Below, piece after piece: positions 1 to 11,446 of a stretch of DNA of 64,000 nt. Source of the stretch: Dugong dugon (lineage: Eukaryota > Chordata > Mammalia > Sirenia > Dugongidae); contig CM057465.1 in NCBI GenBank assembly GCA_030035585.1, positions 32,444,001 to 32,508,000 of the forward strand, given 5' to 3'. How positions within the stretch are numbered: position 1 is the first letter of the stretch; every line of letters starts with the position of its first letter. A program made the translations under genes and the position numbers. Under the pieces are notes generated by a model. It saw nothing but the letters and a program-made list of their open reading frames with translations. It did not search any database and was not told the DNA's origin.

Positions 1-408
1 TTGGTATCAGAGGTTTCTGTCTATGGAAGTTTCTTAAATGAAATTTTGTTGGTAGTATTTTCTAATTAAGCAAATTTTAATGTTATCCCTACCAGACATA
101 CCTTGAGGACAGGTCTTTTCACAAGGAAAGACTTTCTCACTCACTCTCTGGGCCTGCACCACAGGGTCTTAGGCCAATTTGCTGTTTGGATGCTATTATC
201 TCAATACAGGTGTCGCTGTGCCGAGCAGCTTAGCAAGACATGTCTCCCAGTTCACAATAGAGTTGTCTATCAACCAGGCAGGGGAGAACTGCAGGACCTG
301 CCTAAATATTGCTCTTTTATCAATACATAATTCAGGACATTGTTGTCTCATCTTTTTTGATTCTCATAAAATAAAAGGCAGTTGAGTAACTTTATCACAA
401 AAGCTAGT
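1..408. other. No recognised feature
   Basis: AT-rich unique-looking sequence. Short open frames occur on the plus strand (103-385) but have no recognisable domain, codon bias or splice context. I see no known repeat. Confidence 0.5.
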
Positions 409-420
409 CTACCTTAAATA

Positions 421-817
421 TCCTGTTGCCATCGAGTTGATTCTGACTCACAGTTGACACTATAGGCAGGGATGGATTATGCAATAAGTAAAGTATACAT
501 GGGCTTGTGTTTACTTACTAATCTGTAATGCACAGTTTCTCATGGTGGTGTGGTTAAGCTCATGTGAAACCATGTATTACAGATTAGTAAGTAAGCACGA
601 TTAAGCCTGTGCATACCTAGCTTACTGTAAACCTGTGCATATCATGCTTACTGGTTAATCTGCCCCTGCCTATAGGACAGAGTAAAAATGCCTCATAGGG
701 TTTCCAAAGTGGTGAACCTTCACGGAAACAGACTGCCACATCTTTCTCCCGCGGAGTTTCGCACAGCTGACATTTGGGTTAGCAGCCTAGCACTTAACCA
801 CGGCGCCACTAGGGCTC
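421..817 (-). repeat. AfroSINE split by a MITE
   Basis: tRNA-derived AfroSINE in antisense. It opens with CCTGTTGCCATCGAGTTGA and closes with CGCCACTAGGGCTCC. A perfect 12-bp target-site duplication, CTACCTTAAATA, flanks it at 409-420 and 818-829. The body carries the longer module (CTGTAAATCTTTATGG-type region, here degraded) also seen at 51502 and 53514. A 202-bp insert at 467-668 interrupts it at CCTATAGG. Confidence 0.9.
467..668. mobile_element. Palindromic hAT-like MITE inside AfroSINE
   Basis: A 202-bp non-coding insert starts CAGGGATGGATTA and ends TAATCTGCCCCTG, which are imperfect terminal inverted repeats of CAGGG type. The flanks ACTATAGG (459-466) and CCTATAGG (669-676) form an 8-bp target duplication with one mismatch, the size made by hAT transposases. 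The host SINE normally reads CCTATAGG once here. The interior is a long imperfect palindrome with a perfect 19-bp pair (511-529 and 576-594). No transposase is encoded, so it would need an autonomous partner. I do not recognise the named family. Confidence 0.75.
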
Positions 818-950
818 CTACCTTAAATACAGAATTTTTAAATTCTCATTTAATTCATTATCTTTGTTTTCTCTTTGCCTCATCTTTCTGGCATAATCTA
901 ATTTATGTTATTTGTATATATACAAATGTTGTATAGAGGTGTGTATGTAT

Positions 951-983
951 ATCTATCCATTCGTCCATCCATCCATCCATCTA
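951..983. repeat. (TCCA)n microsatellite
   Basis: Short tandem CCAT/TCCA tetranucleotide run with one early interruption (ATTCG). The flanking 830-1131 holds only AT-rich unique sequence. Confidence 0.85.
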
Positions 984-1131
984 TAAATAATTTCCTTTCA
1001 AAATTATTTGCAAAAAAAGCATTCGTAGTAAAGTTGTCACTGTAAAAATTATATTGTCATCATGAAAGGACTACTTAGCAGTTAAAAAAATCTAAAACAT
1101 TTGCCTGCAAAATGCTGAATGTATATAAACG

Positions 1132-1266
1132 AAAACCTGTTGCCGTAGAGTTGATTCCAATATAGTGACCCTATAGGACAGAGGAGAACTGCTCCCATAG
1201 GGTTTCCAAGGAGTGGCTGATTGATTCAAGCAGACCAGCTCTTAACCACTGTACCACCAAGGCTCT
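1132..1266 (-). repeat. AfroSINE (short form)
   Basis: Antisense AfroSINE: AAACCTGTTGCCGTAGAGT at the tail end, GACCCTATAGGACAGAG in the body, and CTCTTAACCACTGTACCACC at the head (A-box side). It is diverged, with small deletions in the middle. Confidence 0.9.
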
Positions 1267-3689
1267 GATGGATAAATAGGAACCTTTATCCCAAGTAGTT
1301 TCGTATCAAAACTTAACTTGTGATGTTCTGATTTGGGCTCATTCTGAGAAATAACGATAAATCACTAGTCCTGGTCAGACATAGAGAATACAGCAACTGT
1401 CCTCACCATGAAGTCTTATTTCAAATTTAGTCAATCAGTGTCTCTATACTTATGTGGGGGCTGGGAATAAGCCCTCAGGGAATTCACATCCAAATCTGAG
1501 TGATTTTGTCACTATGGGAAAAGAACTAACTCCAAATAGTCTCTATTAGATATTTGTTTCCTTGGGTAAGTGCTCACTCCCTTGCAGTAAGCACACATCT
1601 TGATAATTCATCGTAATTTTTTTTTTTCAGCAAAGAGACAACTACTCCATATTCTGTTTCAATTTGGAGGCAACTGTTGAAATGGAAAGGATTTGTTTGA
1701 GTCCTGGGTAACCCATCATCTATGAATGCAGAAGATTTAGTTTTGAATCAGTAAGAAGGAAATTTGCTAGTTTAAAAAAAAAAAAAACTTACCTGTTCAG
1801 AAAAAAAGAATTGTTTAAATTGATAAAAGTTATAGGACCCATTTCAAACTGTAAAATGTAATGTAGATTACTGTCAAGTTTCCAATAGTGTATATACATT
1901 TTTCTACACATTTTTATTGTATGTCCAGAGCTTTCATTGAAACCATCTGGCGATGCTTATTTCTTTTCCCCTCTTTCCATCAGCACTAACTCATGCTGCT
2001 TCCCATTTCCTCAGCCATGCACCCCCTTACTGAACAAATTTAAGCACTCAGGGCTTAACATGACACCGCTCCTACATTACATTTGGACTTTAGCAATTGC
2101 TTTTAGTGCTACAACCTCAGAGATTAACTAGGGGTGAGAAACTACCAGCACTAAAGTGCTATCACTTGGGGGAGGGTTTCCCGGAGCCTCTCAAATCCAC
2201 CAAGATAGATGAATGAAGTTAGAAGAAGCTTTGTTTTTGAGAGATAGAACTGTATGTGTGTGAAGAAGTCATAAGAGAAAAACAGAAACCTGTGGTATAA
2301 AGACACCTTCCAAAGCTATTATAACCCTGGCACTCTAACTGCAATTTAACAGAATAAGGATGGGGAATACAAATTAAAGTTTTCTGAGTCACTAAACTAA
2401 TTTTGAGAAAAAAACATATTTCCCGAACACGTCTTTCAACATACACAAACACATACAGAACCTTTAGCACGAATCGTCTAAAAAGATTTCACAAGTTAAT
2501 GGCACCAGATGGTGTGTGATGTGGGAGTTTTTCAATATAGTCATCAGGAAACCAGTAAAGAATGAAAATCACATTAGCCTTCTGGCTAACAGATGTAGAG
2601 TTTAAATGGATATTACGTTGTCAACAAAACAAAACAAAAACTAGGATAGCTCCTGTGTTATAGAAATAATATAAATAGTACTGGTAATTTAATTTTTCAA
2701 ATATGCATCACTGGAACAGCTTATTAATGAAAACACACAACACACCTGAGGAATTACCAAAAAGAATAAGCTCAACGGTAATGATTGGGTTCTTTGAATC
2801 CTTTGAAGTCATGAAATAGTCGCGAGACAAGACAAAATTAATTCTAAAATCTAAAAAGAAAATCACTAAATGAGCTGAGCTTCATGGCATGTGGCAAGAT
2901 CAATGTCTCACTCCCACCATGTCCAAACACTGTTAAAAACACAACTTTCCCAAGTTCTCACCCATTTTTCAACACAAATATAGGTTTCCTTGATGTTTGT
3001 CAGTGAACTAATTGATAATTGATATTCAAAGTTCACACCAATATAGGCAATTAGATTACTAATCCAGTGGGGATAAGAAATAAAATACAAAGATAAGGCC
3101 AATAGGAATCATGTCCTTGAGTTGGTTAAAGACTAGTGGAAAAGATATGGTGTGCTCGTAAGTACGTATGTATAGGTAGAGCTGTCATATATGGTTGGGT
3201 AAGTTGTGCAGTGCACAACCTATATGACCGTCTAGGACAGCCTGTAAATAAAATGCTGAGTAATGGGAGTTCAAAGAAGAGGCAAATGTCTTCTATGTGG
3301 AAGATCAGAAAAGACTTACTGGAAGAGGTGATGTTTAAGCTGTGCATTGCAAGGTGGGATTTAGACACACAAGTGCTGGCATTATGGTGGAAGGAATATC
3401 AGGTAGAAGAAACAGCCTACATCTGATACTAATGGCCCAGGACCCAATAACTGATCTTGATCCTGCATGGTCCGACCAGTGTGTGCCTCTGACCCTACAT
3501 CTTGATGGGACTCCTTCAGTCCCACCCTGCCCTCTCCCCATATGCTCAGCTAACTCACTGTCCAATCTCAGTTTAGGCTTCAGTGCCCTCCACCCACCTT
3601 CCATCCCAGGCTGGGGTCAGCTCACCTCCTGTATGTTCCTTGGCACTTGGTCAAAGCATTTGTTATATGCATTTTGAACCATTTCCTTA
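1267..3689. other. No recognised gene or repeat
   Basis: About 2.4 kb of AT-rich sequence. It contains homopolymer tracts near 1620 and 1775 and a short inverted repeat, GTTGTGC-AGT-GCACAAC, at 3203-3219. Overlapping short open frames on both strands at 3126-3677 show no domain. Confidence 0.45.
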
Positions 3690-3815
3690 TCTGGATCCCC
3701 CACAAAACTTGTAAGCTCCCCAAGGGCAAAGCCTGTGCTTACCTTGTCCACAATTAATTCTCCAGCACCTAACATAGGGCATGACACCTCGTATGTGCCC
3801 AATAAACAATTCTTC
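3690..3815 (+). repeat. L2 LINE 3' end
   Basis: Sense-strand L2 tail: TTGTAAGCTCCCCAAGGGC, then CTCCAGCACCTAACATAGGG and a final CCCAATAAACAATTC. This is the diagnostic end of mammalian LINE-2. It is an old, non-coding, 5'-truncated copy. Confidence 0.8.
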
Positions 3816-4129
3816 CTACATTCTCGCTTACATGAAGATATTTTGCTACTTCAAATTAAACTATGTTTTTGAGAAAGGGGGACCTGTTTTCTGTACAATG
3901 TGACTTCTTTCTACTGTGCCTTGATGTTGGTAAAGAGAACTAAATTATACCTAGTAAGATTAAATACCCCTTTGATTTTTTAAACTCTGCTTTTGGGACA
4001 TTTGGGTTGTTTCCCAACAAGATAAATAAACCATACTCCTCATTAATCTCTACATAGCAAAAACATTTAAAAATGAGTTTCAGTTATTTTGAAAGTATAG
4101 AGGGTTTATGAAAGGCTAAGGAGTTTGGA

Positions 4130-4475
4130 CTTCATCCATCCATGCATCCATTCATCCAAAAAATACTTACTTCATGCCAGGACTGTTCTAGACAGTGGAG
4201 ATACAGTTGAAAACAAAACAGAAAAGGGGGGAGAAAAACAAGCCAAAAAAAAAAAAAAAAAAAGATCTGGGGATGGTAAGTGCTATGGAGAAAATAAAAT
4301 GTGGTTTATAGTAAAAGATACAAACATGAGGGAGTCCACTTTAGGTTAGGTGATTAGAGAAAATTTCTCTGAGGAAGGTACATTTAGGCTGAGACAAGGA
4401 CGACAAGAAGGATATAAGAAAGAAGAGGCTGGGGAAGAATGTATCAGGGAGCCAGTAGCATACGTTATTAAAAAA
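4130..4475 (-). repeat. L2 LINE fragment with internal poly-A
   Basis: Antisense L2: ATGCCAGGACTGTTCTAGAC, GATACAGTTGAAAACAAAAC and GTGCTATGGAGAAAATAAA match the reverse complement of the L2 3' region. An A tract lies at 4245-4263. The block up to about 4470 (CATTTAGGCTGAGACAAGG) continues the same element. Confidence 0.7.
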
Positions 4476-4769
4476 AAAAAGTTCGAATATTTTACTTTAA
4501 GAAAAGGTAATGGGTGGCAGTAATAAGTATAATCTAGGCTTCTGCAGAGATCCCCTCCCCTGCTCCACCCCCTCATGGAATCCCTGCTTGCCCAACTTGA
4601 AAACCATGCCTCATGGCCAGAGGAGCAAGTCCTCAAAAACGAGGGAAGAGAGATAGAGTTCTTTATTTTCTATTTCAAATTCTATTCCCCATGCTGATTT
4701 CAGTGACTCTAAAGAGCTTTCCTGTCTTACCCTTCCAGCTCCGAACCAGTCAGACTTCTTGCATGCACA

Positions 4770-5150
4770 CCATTGAAACTGACCCTGGCTAACTTAAGAT
4801 GAAAATAAGTTATTGGAAGGATATGAGAATAATGAGAATTTTATTAACCCCATGAAAACGCTGGAGAATCAAGCTTAAAACTGACGGGAAACGAAAGGGC
4901 CTAGTCTGTAGAGAACATAGCCAAGGCCCTGACATAGGAACATCTGTGTAGGACACCAGAGCCAAGAGATGGGCACTTCTGCTATTTGCTGCATACTGCT
5001 GGCCCCACCACCAGTGGCCACTGGTCTCTGGCCACCAGACCACTGGATTCCCAACTCCACTGCCACTGCTGCCAAGAATAATCTCTCAATGTCCTTTCGT
5101 CTTTGAGTCCCTCCTGCCAGATTCAGATTCATTGGCAGAAACCAGAAATC
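4770..5150. repeat. Ancient interspersed repeat, family not named
   Basis: Contains AAACTGACCCTGGCTAAC followed by a TTATTGGAAGGATATGA-type segment, then a CCACCACCAGTGGCCACTGG region. The same arrangement recurs in diverged form at 44760-45180, so it is a dispersed element. I cannot name the family from sequence alone. Confidence 0.45.
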
Positions 5151-5179
5151 TAGTTGCTCAAGTCTAAGTCACATGCCTA

Positions 5180-5275
5180 CACTTTAGTTTACTCATCTCT
5201 AAATGGGCACACTGGTATCCATCTCAGAGTGCTATCATCAGAACTGAAACAGATACTAAAGAATATGATAATATC
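5180..5275 (+). repeat. MIR SINE core fragment
   Basis: TTTAGTTTACTCATCTCTAA is a diverged form of the MIR stretch CTCAGTTTCCTCATCTGTAA. It is followed by a degraded GTAC..CATAGGG-GTTGTGAGGATTAAAT region. Old and non-coding. Confidence 0.55.
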
Positions 5276-5729
5276 TGTTACTTACATTGTTTTTTCTCTT
5301 ATTTTGGCACAAGTTCTTCTGGAAAAGTAGAGTAGCTACTTATGTCTTTATACATCTTGATTCTAATTGTTGCTATTTCCATCATGGATTTCCGTCCTCT
5401 CTCTTCTTGTCAGTAGATCACTTCTTTTTCTTTATTGTCTTTTCTGCATTCTGTCTCATTTTCTTTTATAAATCTCAGTTTTCAGACTTACGTGTTGGCC
5501 TTTTATAAACATCACTGGCCAAGCTGAGAATTTCTTTCATTTTATGAGGCATAAGAGTGTTTCAGGCATAATTATCAGGATGTTTATCCTTCTCTGCCAT
5601 ATTTTTTAATTAATGACGTTGTTGTTGTTGTTAAAAACAAATAGGTGTTTTATTCTTATTTTTCTTTCTATTTCTAAGTCCAGAATCACTCTTAAAAACT
5701 GGAGATTACAGTGGGTTATTCTCTAGAGG
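5276..5729. other. No recognised feature
   Basis: AT-rich unique sequence. A TTGTTGTTGTT run at 5622-5631 resembles an RTE tail but has no adjoining RTE sequence. Confidence 0.4.
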
Positions 5730-6025
5730 AGGGTATTTCAACCTCAGCATTGTTGTTAGGTGCTGTCGAGTTGGTTCCAACTCATCGAGACCGTATGTAC
5801 AGCAGAACAAAACACTGCCCTCAGGACTACTGACATATTGCGTCCAGGAATTCTTTGTTGTATGGGGCTCTCCAATGCATCATAAAATCTTCAGCAGCGT
5901 TGCTGGCCTCTACCCACTAGATGCCAATATTCCCCTCCACCCAACCCCTGTCCCCAGACAAAGAATCTCCAGACATTTTCAAAGGTCTCCCAGGGACAAA
6001 ATCATCAAGGTTGAGAGTATTTTAC
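5730..6025 (-). repeat. MER5A (hAT-Charlie MITE), split
   Basis: Antisense MER5A: GGCCTCTACCCACTAGATGC is its most conserved block, with TCTCCAGACATTTTC and a terminal CAAGGTTGAGAG. The left terminus (TTTCAACCTCAGCA) is separated from the body by about 65 bp of RTE tail. Confidence 0.85.
5749..5812 (-). repeat. RTE 3' tail inside MER5A
   Basis: TTGTTGTTAGGTGCTGTCGAG through ACAGCAGAACAAAACACTGCC is the antisense end of the BovB-like RTE seen at 15100 and 26334. Only the last 65 or so bases are present, with possible target duplication CCTCAG on both sides. Confidence 0.75.
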
Positions 6026-6039
6026 CTATACTTACTCTG

Positions 6040-6115
6040 CCAGGCACTTGGCTAGGTGATTTACATATGTCCTCTTACTTCTGTCTTCACCATGAGGTTT
6101 TTTTCTAAACAGTAT
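6040..6115 (-). repeat. MIR fragment
   Basis: CTGCCAGGCACTTGGCTAGG then TGATTTACATATGTCCTC and CACCATGAGG match the antisense MIR 3' half. Confidence 0.65.
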
Positions 6116-7192
6116 TTGAATATTTTGTCCCAACTAGGGTGACTTTGACCACTTCCTTGAACAATGAAAGAAATTTTTTCTAGTTCCTAACCATAGGATC
6201 CAATCCATCTTGGACTTCATGCAGTTGTTGACAAGGATGACTTAGTTAGAGCAGTATATGTGTCATGCCCCTATAGTTCTATTCCTGGTAAAGCAACTTA
6301 AATGCATCCTTTTTTTTATATGACTTGTAAGCTCACTGTTGTTAAAATATTATAGTTCTTGAATTGTAAAATACCAGATTGTAGGATTCAGCACAACAGC
6401 TTTCTTTTTATTAAAAACCATTATATTAAATGTTCATAAGTTTTCTTTTTAGCTTAAGTAACCATAAGTAGTTAACTAAGTCACTTAAGTGAACCATAAG
6501 TATAAACGTATTTGCATTCGACTTTATTCTTAAGGATTACTCTCAAACTGTGTGTCTAAGGATGGTTTTCAAATGTTAAGGTCCATTTGGGAGTTTGTTA
6601 CAATGCATTTTCCTGGCCCTTCCCTCCATATTATGATTTTGAAAAGAACAGTAATACTCAGGGATGCGATAAATTCTAGACAAGAATCCCAATTAATTCT
6701 GATGCAAGCGGTCCACCAACAGACATTGAGAAAGATTGGTCTAAGCCCTCTTCACATATAGAATATAAAGATTTTTCTAAATCACTCCTGGCCTTTGGCA
6801 GTCATGCATGCCATCGCAATGACATGCTTCATTTTATAGACCGGTCATGATCTTGAGGTATACTCAAGAGTACCATAGTTTTATCCGAACTTTCTACTTG
6901 ACTAAATTTGTAGTTTTGCTTATGGTAGTTAAATGATGTACCACTAGGAGTTGAATAGCTTGTCTTAAAAGCCAGCTGGGGGCTTTCAACAGATGGATAT
7001 TTGATGCTGTGGTGCTAGACTTTCATAATGCTTACATTGGCTACATCAATCTTTGTTATCTTAGAAAATCCTCTATTTTCCCAAATTTGGCACTTTCTAT
7101 TGCCTTTCGATATATCACCTGGGGTAAAACAGATAATCCTCTGACTCTAAAATAACTTTTATTTCAAGGCTGCATCATAGTATCATTTTTAA
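6116..7192. other. No recognised feature
   Basis: About 1.1 kb of AT-rich sequence with no open frame of interest and no repeat I can name. Confidence 0.45.
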
Positions 7193-7202
7193 GAGCAATT
7201 TT

Positions 7203-7573
7203 TTTTATTGTGCTTTAAGTGAAAGTTTATAGCTCGAGTTAGTTTCGCATTCAAAAATTTATACACACATTGTTATGTGATCCTAGTTGCTCTCTCTATA
7301 ATGTGACAGCACATTCCTCCTTTCCACCCTGGATTTCCCGTGTCCATTCAGCCAGCTCCTGTCCGTTTTTGCCTTCTCATCTCACTTCCAGACAGGAGCT
7401 GCCCATTTAGTCTCATGTATCTACTTGAGCTGAGAAGCACTCTCTTCACAAGTATATTTTGTCTTACAGTCCAGTTTAATCTTTGTCTGAAGACTTGGTT
7501 TCAGGAATGGTTTCAGTTCTGGGCTAACAGACAGTATGGGGGCCATGTCTTCCAGGGTCCCTCTAGTCTTTAG
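7203..7573 (-). repeat. 5'-truncated L1 3'UTR
   Basis: About 370 bp homologous to the 3'UTR of the minus-strand L1 at 26859-27245, starting at its antisense poly-A side (TTTTTTATTGTGCTTTAAG). A perfect 10-bp target duplication, GAGCAATTTT, occurs at 7193-7202 and 7574-7583. No ORF2 is retained. Confidence 0.9.
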
Positions 7574-7583
7574 GAGCAATTTT

Positions 7584-8459
7584 GATTGACAGTTAGGGAT
7601 ATGAGTTTAAATTAAAATTCACCAGATTGTGATGTTACTAATGTAATTGTCACCATTTAATTGAAGCCATGGTTGGATGATCAATAGCTTGTACACACAT
7701 TAAATTTGTCTGTGTTTAGTCATTGACAACTACTTATCAATTTCCCTTGTCCCTGGCGGCTGGCAAGTTTAATTTGATATTGATCATAAGATACATCCAG
7801 ATTTTAGAAATAATCAAATATGGTAAAATGTATCTTACAATTGAAGAAAAACAATTCTTGCAATTAAGATTTAAGTCTAAGTTTTACTTTGATAATCCGC
7901 AAAACTTTCAAGAATGAAAAAATGATTAGGCAGAATAATTTGAACAGGAGAATTCTCTTTTATGTAGTTTTTTAAAGCAAGGAATTTTACTATTACCTAA
8001 AAGAAATAGTAAAATTTTCTGAGTTAATGGAGCTTCTATTTACATCACACCTACTAGTACACATAAATAATTGAGCATGTTCTTAGTAAACTTACTTTTT
8101 TCTCATTAAAAAAAAGTATACACTAATTCAATAATTAAAGCTTAACTTCCTTTTCCCAGACAAAGCACAGAATTAGTCAGGAGACACAGAAGCAGGTTTA
8201 TCAGTCAGAAAGCTACAGGATTAAATCTGTAAACAAAGTTAATACCAGTAAGAGTTTGGCTCTGTTTGATTTCAGAAGGGTGTTGTAAAAATGGCATGGG
8301 GGTGGCGTCTGACCTCTTTTAACTTCACCGGGGGAAGGAGAATCAAGACCAACAACCCAAAGCTGATTCTTCTGAGGCGGAGGGCAGGCATGCCTCCTTT
8401 CTGTGCCATCTTTGCCAATTGTGATGCCAAATGTCCCTCCCACAGCACTCTCTATGTCT
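7584..8459. other. No recognised feature
   Basis: AT-rich unique sequence to about 8150. The 8160-8459 part is more GC-rich and may belong to the LTR-like block that follows, but no boundary is visible. Confidence 0.4.
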
Positions 8460-9300
8460 CTGCTGGGTTCAATAATTCATTGCAATGGCCACACAGAACT
8501 CAAAGACAATATTCATGATTATGGGGTTTATTAGAGAAGTAGCAGTTATAATTCAGGCTCAGGAATGCTCAGGATACAGTTTTTCCATAAGGACAGCCTC
8601 TTCTCAGCCGTGTCCACAGGCAGGCCTCTCTCTGGTCCTCAGCTTCTGCCCTGCTCAGGCAAGTGTTACAAAGTATTTTTTAGCTCTGCTGATAAGTGCC
8701 CAGAGGCACCCCACTCTGCTACTAAGCCTCGGCCCAAAGGTACTCAGCTTTTTCGCTCGGTAGGCTGGGAAGCCCACTCACTGCACCATCTCCTGCTGGT
8801 CTCTCCTGCTGCTGTTTTTCTGCCACTACTTCTCTCCATCTTCAGTGTTACAGCTCTCTCTCTCAGTCCCCTGGTTCCAGGAGCTTCTCAGCACAGGGAT
8901 TCCGGGTCCAAAAGACACCCTCCCCTCTTGGCTCTCCTTCCTTGGTGGTGGTGGGGTCCTCTCTTTCTTGCCTCTAGGATGGCTCATTTCAAGCCCAGAG
9001 GGATGGCAAAACTGGCGAATCCCCTTACCTGTTGCTGTCCAGTCAATTTCAACTCATAGTGACCCTATAGGACAGAGTAGAACTGCCCCATAGGGTTTCC
9101 AAGGAGTGGCTGGTAGATTCAAACTGCCAACCTTTTGGTTAGCAGCCAAGCTCTTAACCACTGTGCCACCAGGGCTCCTCAAACCCCTTTGGTAGGCCAC
9201 AATTACCCTATTGTACAGTCCCACCCAATCACTTGGGTGGGAGTTACAAGACAATGGTGAGAAAGACCACATGAAAGCGATCCATCACACTGCAGGTGTG
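8460..9300 (-). repeat. Probable ERV LTR, interrupted by AfroSINE
   Basis: GC-richer block starting near TGCTGGGTTCAATAATTC. TTTATTAGAGAAGTAGC at 8527 would be an antisense AATAAA. The rest is pyrimidine-rich, low-complexity U3/R-like sequence with no domain in its open frames. It resumes after the SINE at about 9179 (GGTAGGCCACAATTACCC). No terminal TG..CA pair or flanking duplication could be fixed, so the LTR call is an inference from composition and layout. Confidence 0.4.
9027..9178 (-). repeat. AfroSINE
   Basis: Antisense AfroSINE from ACCTGTTGCTGTCCAGTCAA to GTGCCACCAGGGCTCC, well conserved. The flanks GAATCCCCTT and CAAACCCCTT suggest a slightly diverged target duplication. It interrupts the LTR-like block. 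Confidence 0.95.
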
Positions 9301-11446
9301 TTCCACAGAGATAGCCCTAGCATATATTGCAAAACTGATTGTTTCTCTCCATACTGTGAGCCAGTGCCTATGTTATTTGGTAGATTAAGAACCATGTGAT
9401 GAGTTCTTCTTTCTCTATCCAGAGAGTACAAAGAATAGAGGTAGAAGAAACTGCACAAGGTTCTTTGCTCAGGGCTGCTCCTCTTATAAACTATCATTAT
9501 CTACCCATTACGACTCTGATAAGTGTTATTAGAAAACTAAATTAGACAGGAAAGCTAAAAGTAACACTCAGAACTAAAAGGATGCTCATGGAATATCTCT
9601 GAAGACTATTGACTGGTATTTCAGTTTCATTAGAAGCTCCTTCTTTCCATTGGGGGAAAAGTATTTGGATTTATGGAAAGTTTCAAGAAGGCAACAGATC
9701 CTCTGCCTTGCAGAATGCCAATACTACAGAAAAGTCCACTCTGTTCTTCTCCCATTGAGTCTGGTTTCTGAAGTGTATAATAAAGTAAACATGAGATTCG
9801 GTGAGGTTGAAGGGCTCCTGGGATTTACTTCTTGCACTTGAAAGTCATGTGGTACATGTTGGGTGGTGAGTTGTGGAGGGGAGAGGGAGTGCTTTGGGGA
9901 GTCAAGATGAAACTGCAGTCTCAGCCTCAATGACAACAGTGAGCAAGGGTCATGAAGCATATGAGCATCCCCCCAATAATTGCCATAGTCCAAATTTAAG
10001 GTAATTATGGCCAAAACTATGGTGGTTGAAACTGGAATAAAAGGGAAGGAACAAATGTGAACAAAATTACAAAGAAAAATGAGCCAGAACTAGAAAATTT
10101 TCAAAATGAGAAGAAAAAGAGAAGGCAAAAGGCAAAAGGCAAAAAAAAAAAAAAAAAAAAAACACTTCCCTTTTGAAACCTGGGGGACTGTGAATATAGC
10201 AGTGCGGTTATGCGGTTAATAGCAATAAGAAGGAGAATAAATCGGTTCAAAGATATGTGAGTTTTGCAACCTGTAAAATTTGAAGGACCAGTCCAGTTGA
10301 ATGTGTCCAGTTGTCTTTTGGAAAAATAGAAATACAACTCAAGAGAGGATTTGGACAATTGCACAAAGAAGTCAGTGGAAACAGAAGGAATAGATGTGTT
10401 CTTCCAGGGAGAAAATAATTTAGGAACAGATGGTTAAGGACAAAAGTTTCAAAAATACATTTAGTGATAGGGGAGGGAAAACAGGCATCTGAGAAAACAG
10501 ATAAAATTCTGAAAGTGGGTCAAGAAAGTTCCATGTCAGAGAAGCACATTTCAGGGAAAGGTTGGTCAGCTGTGTCAGTGATGTGTTTAAAGACCAACAG
10601 GAAATCTAAGGCAGATGACATTATGATGAACACACTGGGAAGGAATTAAAGCAGCTTGTGATAAGTTGAAGGCAAATTTGAAGGAAGATCATCTAGTACA
10701 ATCCTCCAGAGATTGTACCAATGACCCCTTATATTTCACCTCCAGCTCAGACTGAACAGATGGCACAAGTGAGAACCTCTTCATATAAAGGTTTTATCTG
10801 GATCTACAGCCCAGTCAGTCCCATTTCCTTATTTGCTTCCAGAAGGGCTGGAAGCAAACCCCATCTGCATTCCCAGAGGAGCAGAATAAAGCTCATTAAC
10901 AAGATGTCTGAGACAGCTCTGCTCGCAGGTTTAATAAAGAAACTTTGTGTATTTGCAATGTAATATGTAATACAGCACACTCTTTCATCAACAGGGACTC
11001 AGTTTTAAGCGCTTTATATTATAGCTATACTTTAAATGAGATGTAACTGTTGTCTAAACTGTCAGATTTAAGCACCATAAAATTAAGTACTAAAAATAAA
11101 ATTGATAAAATTATTTTCACCTCAAATATTAAGAGTTGGTTTCCTGTGAGAAATGGAACCATGGAACTTCCTTACTTTTTGAATTTAGTCAATCCCAAAC
11201 CTTTTTAATGTAATAAATTTCTCTGTTTTACACCAAAGTCATCTCTGGCCTATCACAGAGGTTTTAAATAAAGTTTAGAATTAACATTTATCTTATTTGT
11301 GCAAATACTTCCGATTTCCATCTTGATGGATGGCGCTCCTCCACATTGTACATATGTAACCTGAATTTTACTACTGCTTTTTCAAATTCTTTATCAGATT
11401 TTGCTATAATATATGATGCATCAAGAATTTGTAAAGGCAACTTTTC
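9301..11446. other. No recognised gene or repeat
   Basis: About 2.1 kb. An A tract lies at 10141-10161 beside an AAAGGCAAAAGGCAAAAGGC tandem. The 11288-11440 part holds an uninterrupted minus-strand reading stretch of about 50 codons ending at a TAA, directly upstream of the L1 fragment; it matches nothing I recognise. Confidence 0.4.

Noticed and set aside
5622..5631. TTGTTGTTGTT as another RTE insertion
   Set aside because: No TTAGGTGCTGTCGAG sequence follows, so it is only a simple repeat.
8565..9059. 164-codon open frame on the plus strand
   Set aside because: Low-complexity Ser/Leu/Pro sequence inside an LTR-like block, running into an AfroSINE. No domain or conserved motif.
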